DNA of 64,000 nucleotides from Actinomycetota bacterium (GTDB lineage: Bacteria; Actinomycetota; Actinomycetes; Streptosporangiales; Streptosporangiaceae). Below the pieces are notes generated by a model. It did no database searches and had not been told where the DNA came from. It saw only the letters and a list, made by a program, of their open reading frames with translations. Shown piece by piece: positions 1 through 8,176 of this stretch; positions within the stretch are counted from its first letter, which is position 1; each line of letters starts with the position of its first letter. Where the stretch lies: positions 1 to 64,000 of the forward strand of contig DAHVDE010000065.1 in assembly GCA_027313705.1 (NCBI GenBank), written 5' to 3'. The position numbers were made by a program, and so were the translations under genes.

Positions 1-1631
1 ACGATCATGATGATCACGACCTTGCGCTCCGGGTCGTAGATCCGGTTCAGCGTCTTGATCAGCTTGGCGGCGGTGATGTCATGCGGGTCGTTCTCGATGC
101 CGGAGGCAAGGACGATCTCGCCGTTGAAGTAGTTCGGCTGGTAGGTCTGCTGCAGGTACTTGTACCCGGCCAGGATAGTGCCGTAGAGCGCCACGGCCGT
201 GCTGCCGTTCGGCTTGAGGTTGGCCGCGATGTGCTCGAGTACCGCGCGCCTGCTCGTGATGCCGATGTTCGCTGGCAGCGGCCCGATCGGCACCAGGTTA
301 CGGTAAGGCAGCCTGCCGTCGAGGTGGCTGGCGAACTCCCACAGCCCGAGATTGGAGGTATCGGCGAAGAGCGACAGCCCGATGGAGGCGGCATGGGTGA
401 GTTCCTGCTCGTAGGTGGGGCTGCCAGGGGCCAGCGACTTCCCCATGTTCGCGGACACGTCGATCATCGTCAGGTCTCTCGAATACAGCGAGAGCTTGTT
501 CCACGACTGGAGTGCCGTCGGCTCCTCGACCGCTGTGGCGGGGGGCGCGACCTGGAGCAGTTGACTGTCCAGGCCATAGGACGCCGGGACGCGGTCAGGT
601 ACCCCTGGCGGCGAGCCAGCCGACCTGAAGCCCGCGTACCTGATCACGCTGGCCGCGAACCTGCCGCGCAGCATCTGACCGAACAGGGAGGCGGCGGCGA
701 TCTGGGCCGGGCTCGAGGTCGCGAGCAGGACGTACGGGTAGTCGAATTCCGGGGTGCCCAGGTCAGGGCCCTTCCCCGACGGATAGATCGCGGCGAGCGG
801 AGATTTCTGGTTGCCGGCGTCGTAAGCGAGCACGGCCTGCTCGGTAGTGACCGTGACAGGGTCGCCGTTCAGTGGTGGCTGCGCGAGGGACACGAAAGAG
901 CCGAGCGCAGCCGGGTCGTCGAAGTACGAGGTTACCGTCGCGTTGTGGGCGAACTTGGTGAACTTCAGCCTGCCTGCCTGACTAGCGCCGAGCAGCCTGC
1001 TCATCTCGATGAGAGTGGCAAGGCCGGCAGCGGTCTGCGTCGGATCTGGCAGGTCAACCCTGAGCGCGGCGGGAACCTCAGGCCCGCCCGCGGCGGGCGG
1101 CAGCAGGAGTTTCCAGCCGTCTTTGCCGAAGCTGGGCGTACGTGCCGCCGCCGCCTGGGGCATGACGATCATCAAGGGGGACCTGGCCACGCTGAAACCG
1201 GTCGGGTTGACGACCTGAGCACCCGTGACGAACCCGCGAACCTCGTCGATCCAAAGGCTCGAGTCAGGTATCCAGGCGTTGATCGGGTAACCGGTCGCGT
1301 CGGCGTGCTGACCGTCGATCTGCTCCGCCGCGAGCACCGGGGAACTCGAGTTGACCTGGACGGCGACGCACCTGCCTGTGACCTGGCGGTTCTCGCGGTT
1401 GAACACGTTGGCGACCTGGCTGATCGCCGGGAAAATATCAGGGCTGACCGCGATGTCAACGTTCAGCGGCTGGTTCTCGCACGACAGCCTGGACACCACC
1501 TGCGCCGTGCCCCGTCCGACCATCACTAGCAGGCACGCCGTAACGGCCAGGAACACCAGGGTCCTGGTGCGCAAGCGGCGCTTGCGCCGCCTGGCGGCCT
1601 TGCTCCGGCCGGGCAGCAGCGGGATGTTCAC
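1..1631 (-). CDS. Substrate-binding and VWA domain protein (3' end cut by window edge)
   Basis: The frame is open without a stop from the GTG at 1631 to the left edge, about 543 codons, so the C-terminus is missing. An Arg/Lys-rich N-terminus (residues 10-23) is followed by one hydrophobic stretch (LVFLAVTACLLVMVG), a membrane anchor or uncleaved signal. Next comes a region resembling periplasmic substrate-binding proteins, then from about residue 385 the start of a von Willebrand factor A fold. The VWA metal site reads DVSAN where DxSxS is usual. Proteins with this double architecture are common in actinobacteria and their function is largely unknown. The start is the only in-frame GTG/ATG/TTG after an upstream stop at 1695-1697, with AAGG just before it. 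Substrate and partners cannot be inferred. Confidence 0.8.
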   Translation of the reverse strand, partial: MNIPLLPGRSKAARRRKRRLRTRTLVFLAVTACLLVMVGRGTAQVVSRLSCENQPLNVDIAVSPDIFPAISQVANVFNRENRQVTGRCVAVQVNSSSPVLAAEQIDGQHADATGYPINAWIPDSSLWIDEVRGFVTGAQVVNPTGFSVARSPLMIVMPQAAAARTPSFGKDGWKLLLPPAAGGPEVPAALRVDLPDPTQTAAGLATLIEMSRLLGASQAGRLKFTKFAHNATVTSYFDDPAALGSFVSLAQPPLNGDPVTVTTEQAVLAYDAGNQKSPLAAIYPSGKGPDLGTPEFDYPYVLLATSSPAQIAAASLFGQMLRGRFAASVIRYAGFRSAGSPPGVPDRVPASYGLDSQLLQVAPPATAVEEPTALQSWNKLSLYSRDLTMIDVSANMGKSLAPGSPTYEQELTHAASIGLSLFADTSNLGLWEFASHLDGRLPYRNLVPIGPLPANIGITSRRAVLEHIAANLKPNGSTAVALYGTILAGYKYLQQTYQPNYFNGEIVLASGIENDPHDITAAKLIKTLNRIYDPERKVVIIMI

Positions 1632-1743
1632 GGCAACCTTCGATTCGTCCGGGAGTTCGGTCAGGGAAGATGCCCCGCGAGACCACTGGCAACTCTACCG
1701 AATTGGGCCTTTACCTCCTGTGCTATCGCGACAGCCAGATGCC
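1632..1743. other. Short spacer between the VWA gene and the sugar island
   Basis: This 112-base gap separates two minus-strand genes. I see no convincing hairpin terminator or promoter. Confidence 0.4.
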
Positions 1744-2796
1744 CTAAATCGACTCGCCGCGCCTGCCTGGCAATGGTTCGCCGGCGTCCTTCAGGCCGAA
1801 CGACTCGCGCAGGCGGCGCATGGCGCCAGCTGGTGCGCCGATTCGGTCGAGCCCGAGCAGGGCAGCGCCCGCTACCGGTGCTGCCTGCACCACCCTGACG
1901 GCGCAGTCGGGTACCTCGGCGGTGATCCGTGCCGTTGTCGCCGTGATGAGCAGCGGGTTACTTGCCGCGAGCACGCCGCCGCCGAGCACCACAGGTACCC
2001 GGGCGGTGGTCAGGCCGAGCCGCCTGACTACCGCCATCACCATGAGGCCGATTTCCTCGGCCAGCTGCAGCACCACCGAGCGCGCGACGGCGTCTCCATC
2101 GTCGGCGGCCGAGAAGACCAGCGGGGAAAGCTCGCCGAACCGGCCGAACCCGATCTTGCCCTGGTGCACGGCCACTGCCACTTCACTCGGCTCTGCCAGC
2201 CCGAAATGCACAGGCACGAGCTGGCGCAGCATCGTGGCGGGCCCGCGCCCGTCTTCTGCCCTGATCGCGTGCCACTGTGCCTCAAGACCCAGGCTGAACC
2301 CGCCACCCCAGTCTCCGGTGAGCTGGCCGAGCGCCAGGTAGCCCGCAGTGCGCCCATCCGGTGCCAGCCCCGCGCAGTTGATTCCCGCGCCGCAGGTGAC
2401 CCCGACCCCCCACCGCCGGCTCGCGCCAGCCGCCGGCACGTCGTCAAGGCCGGCCCGCAGCACGGCGAACGTGTCATTCGCCACCTGGGTGGACGAGGTC
2501 CAGCCCTGGGCGGCGAGCATCCGTTCAAGCTGCCGTTCGTCTTCTGGCAGGTCGACGTTGGCCACGCAGGCGACGGTCGCCGTCGCCATGTCACGTAGCT
2601 CAGGCGCAAGTCCGGCCTTGGCGCAGGCGGCTCTGAGCAGTTCCGCGATGAGGTCCACGTTGGCCGCGGAGAGCTTTACCGGCATGCCAGGACCGCGTTC
2701 CACGGCCAGAAGGCTGCCATCGGCGGCCACCAGGGCCAGGTCTGTCTTGCTGTTGCCGCCGTCGATGGCGATAACAGCGGCAGGTGCCTCGCTCAC
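1744..2796 (-). CDS. BadF/BadG-type N-acetylglucosamine kinase-like sugar kinase
   Basis: A 350-residue protein of the ASKHA (sugar kinase/actin/hsp70) superfamily, BadF/BadG/BcrA/BcrD branch, which includes eukaryotic-type GlcNAc kinase and bacterial MurK. The N-terminal phosphate-1 motif AIDGGNSKTDLAL lies at residues 9-21, the catalytic-region motif VTCGAGINCAG at about 132-142, and a C-terminal adenosine motif VVLGGGVL at about 265. It probably phosphorylates an amino sugar or a disaccharide with ATP in the cytosol. It is the last gene of the minus-strand import operon and starts only 2 bases after the glycosidase stop, so the two should be co-translated. The exact sugar is not readable from the sequence. 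A role in disaccharide phosphorylation to feed the GH4 enzyme is inference. Confidence 0.85.
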   Translation of the reverse strand: MSEAPAAVIAIDGGNSKTDLALVAADGSLLAVERGPGMPVKLSAANVDLIAELLRAACAKAGLAPELRDMATATVACVANVDLPEDERQLERMLAAQGWTSSTQVANDTFAVLRAGLDDVPAAGASRRWGVGVTCGAGINCAGLAPDGRTAGYLALGQLTGDWGGGFSLGLEAQWHAIRAEDGRGPATMLRQLVPVHFGLAEPSEVAVAVHQGKIGFGRFGELSPLVFSAADDGDAVARSVVLQLAEEIGLMVMAVVRRLGLTTARVPVVLGGGVLAASNPLLITATTARITAEVPDCAVRVVQAAPVAGAALLGLDRIGAPAGAMRRLRESFGLKDAGEPLPGRRGESI

Positions 2797-2798
2797 CG

Positions 2799-4064
2799 TT
2801 ATCCGGCCGCCCAGGGCAAGAAGCTGGCGTTCTCCGCGATCAGCTTCCCTGCCAGCTTGCTGGCCTGGTCGTACTGGCCGATGAGCGGATTGGCGAGCAG
2901 TGCCTTGACCACGCGGTCCTCGCCGCCATGCAGCGCGGCATCGACGGCAAGCTCCTCGTAAGCGGACGCGTGCGCGATCAGCCCGCCAAGCAGCGGGCTG
3001 ACCGGCGCGACAGGTACAGCCACCGGGCCGGTCCCCTTGATGACGGCGGGCACCTCGATGACGGCCTCGTCGGGCAGGAAAGGCATGGTGCCCGCGTTGC
3101 GCAGGTTCACGACCTGGACGTCACCGGTGTCGTTCACCAGCGAGGCGAGCAGTGCGACAGCGGCTTCTGAGTAAAACGCGCCGCCACGCTGCCCGAGCAG
3201 TTCCGGCTTCTTGTCAAGAGCCGGATCTGCGTACATCGCGAGCAGTTGCCGCTCGATCTCCGCGACCGAATGCGCCCGGGTCTGCTGCCCGCGCAGTTCG
3301 CAGACCACGCGATCGTGCTCGTAGTAATAGCGCAGGTAATAAGAAGGCACGGTGCCGCCGGTAAGGTGCAGCAAGGGTTCTGGCATCCGCACCAGCGCCG
3401 CGATGTCGGCACCGCGCTCGGCGAGGAGCGAAGGCAGCTTGTCCTCCCCGTCCACAACCAAGGACCGCTCCCAGGTCAGGTGATTAAGCCCGACGTGACC
3501 AAGGCTTACCCGCTCTGGCGGCACCCCGAGCCACCCGGCGAAGATCCGCTGGAAGCCGATGGCCACATTGCACAGGCCGACGGCGCGATGTCCTGCGTCG
3601 AGCAATGCCCTGGTCACGATGCCGACGGGGTTGGTGAAGTCGATGATCCAGGCGCCCTGCGCCGCCCTCCGCCTCGCCCGCCCGGCGATGTCGAGCACGA
3701 CAGGAACCGTGCGCAGCGCCTTCGCCAGCCCTCCTGCCCCGGTCGTCTCCTGGCCGACGCAGCCGCAGTCAAGCGGCCAGGTCTCGTCCCTGTGCCTGGC
3801 CGCCTGCCCGCCCACCCGCAGTTGCAGCAGCACGCCGCCGGCTCCGTCGAGTCCTTCGTCGGTGTCCGCCGTCCACCTGACCCGAGCCGGGTGCCCGTAG
3901 GCGCGCATGATCCGGTCGCTGAACGGCCCGACCAGGGAAAGCCTGCTCTCGTCCGGATCGACGAGCACGATCTCGGAGACCTTGACCTGTTCGGCGAGCC
4001 GCGCGATCCCGTCGATCAGCTCTGGTGTGTAGGTCGAGCCTCCGCCGATGACAGCGAGTTTCAT
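2799..4064 (-). CDS. Family 4 glycoside hydrolase, 6-phospho-beta-glucosidase type
   Basis: A 421-residue GH4 enzyme. This family cleaves 6-phospho-glycosides by an NAD- and divalent-metal-dependent redox/elimination mechanism. Visible are the Rossmann NAD motif GGGSTYTPELI at residues 7-17, the family signature VGQETTGAGG at about 103-112, DFTNPVGIVTRA at about 142, and the metal ligands Cys (GLCNVAIG, about residue 166) and His (GLNHLTW, about 195). The length is normal. The start codon directly abuts the stop of the preceding ATPase gene, and the next gene begins 2 bases downstream. Most GH4 phospho-glucosidases act after PTS uptake. Here the partner is an ABC importer plus kinases. Substrate (cellobiose-, chitobiose- or other beta-linked 6-phosphate) is undetermined. 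Confidence 0.9.
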   Translation of the reverse strand: MKLAVIGGGSTYTPELIDGIARLAEQVKVSEIVLVDPDESRLSLVGPFSDRIMRAYGHPARVRWTADTDEGLDGAGGVLLQLRVGGQAARHRDETWPLDCGCVGQETTGAGGLAKALRTVPVVLDIAGRARRRAAQGAWIIDFTNPVGIVTRALLDAGHRAVGLCNVAIGFQRIFAGWLGVPPERVSLGHVGLNHLTWERSLVVDGEDKLPSLLAERGADIAALVRMPEPLLHLTGGTVPSYYLRYYYEHDRVVCELRGQQTRAHSVAEIERQLLAMYADPALDKKPELLGQRGGAFYSEAAVALLASLVNDTGDVQVVNLRNAGTMPFLPDEAVIEVPAVIKGTGPVAVPVAPVSPLLGGLIAHASAYEELAVDAALHGGEDRVVKALLANPLIGQYDQASKLAGKLIAENASFLPWAAG

Positions 4065-5060
4065 TCAGAAAGCCTTTACCTCTGCGCCTGACTGGGCGAC
4101 GTGGCAGGCGGCCTCGTGGCCGTCCGCGATGGGCTTGAGCTGCGGTGTGAGGCTGTGGCATGCCTCGACCGCGACGGGGCAGCGCCACCTGAACCGGCAG
4201 CCGGGAACGGGATCGATCACCTTCGGCGGTTCGCCCCGGTCGGTTTCCGCGTTCACGCTAAGCGGCGCGCGCGGGTCGGGCGCCGCGGAAAGCAGCAGCT
4301 GGGTGTAGGGGTGCCTGGGCGCGGCGAGTACCTCCTCGATCGGCCCGGTCTCGGCGATCTGGCCCGCATACATGACGATCAGCCGGTCGGCGATGTACCT
4401 GGCGCTCGCGAGGTCATGCGTGATGAACAGGATCGAGACGTTCTCGCTGTCTCGCAGCGCCGCCATCAGGTTCAGCAGCCCGATCCTGATCGAGACGTCG
4501 AGCATGGAGACCGGTTCGTCGGCCAGGATCAGCTTGGGCCGCATCGCCAGCGCCTGAGCGAACCCGACCCGCTGCCGCTGGCCGCCGCTCAGTTCGTGCG
4601 GGTAGCGCTCGAGCACATCGGCCGCGGGCGTGAGGCCGACAATGTCGAAAACCCGGCACGCCTCCTGGTACATCTCCTTGCTTGTCAGGTCTTTGCGGTG
4701 CAGTTTCAGGCCGCGCATGATGCCGTGCGACACGCGGAACACCGGATTGATCGACGCGAACGGATCCTGGAACACCATCGGTGCCAGCCCGGAATAACGC
4801 AGCCGGTCAGGGCGCGATCTTATTGACGAAAGCTTCTTTCCCTCAAAAAACACCTCGCCGCTGGTCGGCCGGTAGACCCTGGCCAGCAGCCGGGCAATGG
4901 TCGATTTGCCGCTGCCGCTCTCACCCGCGAGCGCGACGATCTCACGTTCGCCGATTGTCAAGCTGACGTCGTCGACGGCGTGCAAGGTGCGGCGCGACAG
5001 CGCGTTGCCGATCCTGAAGTGCTTGGTCAGTCCCTCGGTGCGGAGCAAAGGCTCGGTCAT
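4065..5060 (-). CDS. Oligopeptide/oligosaccharide ABC transporter ATP-binding protein (OppF/DppF type)
   Basis: A 331-residue nucleotide-binding subunit. Walker A is GESGSGKST (about residue 44), the ABC signature LSGGQRQRVGFAQAL, and Walker B LILADEPVSML, with H-loop ITHDLA. The C-terminal OppF-type domain (CRFRWRCPVA, with Cys) resembles the iron-sulfur or cysteine cluster seen in this subfamily. The frame extends 33 codons upstream, but I chose the ATG at 5060 because it overlaps the previous gene's TGA (ATGA) and begins the standard domain (MTEPLL...). It pairs with the upstream OppD-type subunit to power the two permeases. The binding protein in the operon suggests peptide-type import machinery, and the sugar genes around it suggest a carbohydrate cargo. 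Confidence 0.9.
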   Translation of the reverse strand: MTEPLLRTEGLTKHFRIGNALSRRTLHAVDDVSLTIGEREIVALAGESGSGKSTIARLLARVYRPTSGEVFFEGKKLSSIRSRPDRLRYSGLAPMVFQDPFASINPVFRVSHGIMRGLKLHRKDLTSKEMYQEACRVFDIVGLTPAADVLERYPHELSGGQRQRVGFAQALAMRPKLILADEPVSMLDVSIRIGLLNLMAALRDSENVSILFITHDLASARYIADRLIVMYAGQIAETGPIEEVLAAPRHPYTQLLLSAAPDPRAPLSVNAETDRGEPPKVIDPVPGCRFRWRCPVAVEACHSLTPQLKPIADGHEAACHVAQSGAEVKAF

Positions 5061-6106
5061 GCGACGTTCCCGTCGTGGCGGAAGCAGCGGACCTGCGTGC
5101 CTTCGACCTGGTAGAGCGGAGGGCGCTCGGTCGCGCAGCGGTCGAGTACCTTCGCGCACCTGGGCGCGAACCAGCAGCCCCCGACGCGTTTGGCCAGGTT
5201 GGGCGGACTGCCGCCGATTCCGGTCAGCGGCACCTTTGGCCCCCTGATCGAGGGAAACGCCTCCATCAGCCCCTCGGTGTACGGATGCCGCGGCGAGTCG
5301 AACAACTGCCTGGTCGCACCGACCTCGGCGACCTGACCCGCGTACATGACCATGAGCCGGTCGGAGAAATGCGAGACAAGTGACATGTCGTGGGTGACGA
5401 AGATGACCGCGAAGCCGAACTGCTCCTGAAGTTCCTTGATCTGCACCATGAGTGATCGCTGGGCCACGACGTCGAGCGCCGAGGTCGGCTCGTCCATGAT
5501 CACTAGCTCGGGCGTGAACAGCAGTGCCATCGCGATCATGGACCGCTGCCGCATGCCGCCGGAAAGCTGGTGCGGATAGCTCTTCAGGTGCACGGGATCG
5601 ATGCCGACCATCTTCAGCACTTCGGCCGAGCGATCCCCGATCTCGGCGTTCGACCTGACACCGTGCGCCCGCATCGCATCCTTGAACTGCGCGCCGATCG
5701 ACTTAACCGGGTTCAGCGCGTTCATCGCGCTCTGCATGACAACGGACAGGTCCTTCCACCTGATCGCGATCAGCGACTTGTCGGTCAGCCCGACCAGGTT
5801 CCTGCCCCTGAACATGACACTGCCGCTCGTAACCCGGGCCGGCGGGGCGAGCAGTTGCGCGACGGCGAACAGCATCGTGGACTTGCCGCAGCCTGACTCG
5901 CCGACCACGGCGACGAACTCGCCTGAGTCAAGCGAGAAGTTCACCTGATCGACCGCGAGCACGCTGCCGCCCTCGGTGACGTACTCGACCGACAAGTCGC
6001 GCACGTCCAGGACGGTACCCGTTCGTTGCCGCGGCGCGTCTTCCTGCGTGCGCACGAGCGGGGGAGCGGACTTCTGCTGCCGCCCCGATGGACTAGCTGG
6101 TTGCAC
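5057..6106 (-). CDS. Oligopeptide/oligosaccharide ABC transporter ATP-binding protein (OppD/DppD type)
   Basis: A 349-residue ATPase subunit with Walker A GESGCGKST (about residue 75), signature LSGGMRQRSMIAMAL, Walker B LVIMDEPTSALD and H-loop VTHDMSL. The C-terminal Cys-containing oligopeptide-transporter domain (GGCWFAPRCAKVLDRC) is present. The GTG start at 6106 has an AGGAGG four bases upstream and overlaps the end of the permease gene by 14 bases. The first 30 residues are polar and poorly conserved, so a later start is possible. It works as a heterodimer with the neighbouring OppF-type protein. Confidence 0.9.
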   Translation of the reverse strand: MQPASPSGRQQKSAPPLVRTQEDAPRQRTGTVLDVRDLSVEYVTEGGSVLAVDQVNFSLDSGEFVAVVGESGCGKSTMLFAVAQLLAPPARVTSGSVMFRGRNLVGLTDKSLIAIRWKDLSVVMQSAMNALNPVKSIGAQFKDAMRAHGVRSNAEIGDRSAEVLKMVGIDPVHLKSYPHQLSGGMRQRSMIAMALLFTPELVIMDEPTSALDVVAQRSLMVQIKELQEQFGFAVIFVTHDMSLVSHFSDRLMVMYAGQVAEVGATRQLFDSPRHPYTEGLMEAFPSIRGPKVPLTGIGGSPPNLAKRVGGCWFAPRCAKVLDRCATERPPLYQVEGTQVRCFRHDGNVA

Positions 6107-7097
6107 TGGTCCTCCTGAGCGATCGCGGCTGCTTCTGCCGCCTGACCGGCCGAAGCGCCGGGTTGCCTACCTCGTCGAACGCATAGTTGAGCAGGGCGAA
6201 GGCGGCGCCCAGGGCGACGATGCACAGACCGGGGGCGATGATCCACAGGGTCTGGCCGGTTTGGAAAGCCTCGTTGTTCTCCGCCGCGCGGAGCATGGTG
6301 CCCCAGCTCACCTGATTGGGATCGCCGAGCCCGATGAACTGCAAGCTGCTTGAGAACAGCACCGCATAGAGCGCGTTGGTCAGGAAACTGGCTACGAGCA
6401 GCGAGGTCATGGTCGGGATGATCTCCACGATGATGATGTAGATCGGCCGCTCGCCGCGTACCCGCGCCGCCTCGAGGAAGTCGCGCTTGCGCAGGGACAG
6501 TGCCTGGCTGCGGAGCTGCCTGGCGGTGAAGGACCATCCGGTCAGCGTCAGCACCGCGATCATCACGCCGGTGCTTGCGCCGTTCAGGTACCCGGCGATC
6601 ACGATCAGCAGCGGGAACAGCGGTATGACCAGCAGGATGTCGGTGAGCAGGCTGAGCACGTTGTCCCAGATGCCGCCCAGGTAGGCGGCGGCCACGCCGA
6701 CTAGCACGGCGATGCCTGTCGAGGCAAGGCCGACGCCGAACGCGATCTCGAGCACTGGCCTTGCGCCCCAGATCACTTGCGAGAACAGGTCCTCGCCATT
6801 GCCGTTGGTGCCGAGCAGGTGATGCCAGGACGGCCCGAGGCCGACCTTGAACTGACCAGTCTGGTTCGGGTTGCCGTGCGAGACGATCGCGGTGACGATG
6901 GTGACCAGGCAGAAGAACAGCAGCAGCCCCGCCCCCCAGCTAGCCTTCCGGTTGGACCTGACCGCCTTGCCCATCCCGGCGAGGGCGCGAAGCGCGGGGG
7001 ACCTGCTGCGCCCTGATCGTCCGGCGGACGGGCCGAGGCCGGTGAGCTCGATCGGGACGGCGGGCTCAGTCGTCCCGCCAGGAATGATCATCGCCAT
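6093..7097 (-). CDS. ABC transporter permease (OppC/DppC type)
   Basis: A 334-residue integral membrane protein. A cytoplasmic N-terminus (about 45 residues) leads into a first membrane segment (WGAGLLLFFCLVTIVTAIV) and a periplasmic loop carrying the OppC_N-type motif LGTNGNGEDLFSQVIWGAR. The BPD_transp_1 core follows, with the EAA-loop region RKRDFLEAARVRGERPIYII. It forms the translocation pore with the DppB-type permease encoded 5 bases upstream. It overlaps the downstream ATPase start. Confidence 0.92.
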   Translation of the reverse strand: MAMIIPGGTTEPAVPIELTGLGPSAGRSGRSRSPALRALAGMGKAVRSNRKASWGAGLLLFFCLVTIVTAIVSHGNPNQTGQFKVGLGPSWHHLLGTNGNGEDLFSQVIWGARPVLEIAFGVGLASTGIAVLVGVAAAYLGGIWDNVLSLLTDILLVIPLFPLLIVIAGYLNGASTGVMIAVLTLTGWSFTARQLRSQALSLRKRDFLEAARVRGERPIYIIIVEIIPTMTSLLVASFLTNALYAVLFSSSLQFIGLGDPNQVSWGTMLRAAENNEAFQTGQTLWIIAPGLCIVALGAAFALLNYAFDEVGNPALRPVRRQKQPRSLRRTSATS

Positions 7098-7102
7098 GGC
7101 GT

Positions 7103-8086
7103 TTATCCCGCGTCCCTTGTCCTTGGATCGAGAATCGCGGTCGCGATGTCAGACAGCAGGATCGCCACCAGCACCGCGACGGTGATCAGCAGGAAGAGCG
7201 CCTGCATGAGGGGATAGTCATCGTTGTTGACCGCCGCCAGCAGCCAGAAGCCGACGCCCTGGTAGTTGAAGACGTACTCGACGAGGATCGCGCCGCCGAG
7301 CACGAAGCCGAGCGACATCGCGAACCCGGTGAGGTTGGGCAGGATGGCATTGCGCGCAGCGTAATCGAACATTATGCGCCGGCTCGACAGGCCCTTGGCC
7401 CGCGCCATCCGCACGTAGTCGTCGGCCAGGGTCGTGATCATGGTGTTGCGCATGGTCAGGATCCAGGTGCCGATGGTCGTGATCAGCAAGGTAAAGGCGG
7501 GCAGAATGGCGTGCTGTATGACATCCCAGATGAAGCTGAGCGTGAAGCCAGGCGTGTCGGTGTAGCTGTAGCTGTTGATGTATGGCAGCCAGTGCAGCTT
7601 GACGCCGAATATCAGGATCAGCACCAGGCCGAGCCAGAAATAGGGGACCACCGAGGTGATCACGAATACCGGCGGCATGACGCTGTCGAGCACCCCGCCC
7701 CGGCGCCAGGCGCCGACGATGCCGATGAGGGTGCCGAATATGAACGCCAGGACCGTGGTCAGCCCGACCAGGCCGAGCGTCCAGAAGATCGCTTGCATGA
7801 TGATGTGCCCGACAGAAGCCGGGTACTCGGAAAGCGAGGTGCCGAAGTTGCCGGTGGCGACGTCCTTCAGGTAGCTGAAGTACTGGCTGATCACGCTATG
7901 CCTGGTGTTCACGCCGAACTGCACCTCGAGGGTATGCAGTGCCTGCGGTGAGACCCCGCCCTTGAACTTGGCGATCATGGCGACCGCCGGGTTGCCGGGC
8001 ATGAGCCTCGGCAACGCGAAGTTGAGCGTGAGCGCGGCCCACAAGGTGAGCAGGAAGAAGCCCAGACGGCGAAGCACGAATCTCAT
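7103..8086 (-). CDS. ABC transporter permease (OppB/DppB type)
   Basis: A 327-residue permease. The N-terminus MRFVLRRLGFFLLTLWAALTL is the typical first membrane helix. The family motif RLMPGNPA follows at about residue 28, and the EAA loop DDYVRMARAKGLSSRRIMFDYAARNA sits near residue 220. It is the first permease after the binding-protein gene and is separated from it by a strong hairpin (8131-8171). It pairs with the OppC-type permease 5 bases downstream. Confidence 0.92.
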   Translation of the reverse strand: MRFVLRRLGFFLLTLWAALTLNFALPRLMPGNPAVAMIAKFKGGVSPQALHTLEVQFGVNTRHSVISQYFSYLKDVATGNFGTSLSEYPASVGHIIMQAIFWTLGLVGLTTVLAFIFGTLIGIVGAWRRGGVLDSVMPPVFVITSVVPYFWLGLVLILIFGVKLHWLPYINSYSYTDTPGFTLSFIWDVIQHAILPAFTLLITTIGTWILTMRNTMITTLADDYVRMARAKGLSSRRIMFDYAARNAILPNLTGFAMSLGFVLGGAILVEYVFNYQGVGFWLLAAVNNDDYPLMQALFLLITVAVLVAILLSDIATAILDPRTRDAG

Positions 8087-8130
8087 GCCTTGCTTCCAAT
8101 CCCGAGTGCTGTCCTAATCGTCGCCCGTGA

Positions 8131-8171
8131 AGGTGGCTGGCGGAAGGGTGAAGCCCTTCCGGCAGCCACCT
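8131..8171 (-). promoter_or_regulatory. Strong intercistronic hairpin between binding protein and permease genes
   Basis: Arms 8131-8148 and 8154-8171 are complementary over 18 bases with a single mismatch, around a 5-base loop. No T-tract follows on the minus strand. Such hairpins between the binding-protein gene and the membrane components of ABC operons commonly protect the upstream message or partly terminate, so that the binding protein is made in excess. That role here is inferred. Confidence 0.75.
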
Positions 8172-8176
8172 CGCCC

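Noticed and set aside
81-1529. Long plus-strand open frame at the left end
   Set aside because: Shadow of the minus-strand substrate-binding/VWA gene, which has a coherent signal, domain order and motifs.
1565-1590. Palindrome GCGCAAG-CGGCG-CTTGCGC considered as an operator
   Set aside because: It falls inside the Arg/Lys-rich N-terminus of the VWA gene, where codon choice can explain it.
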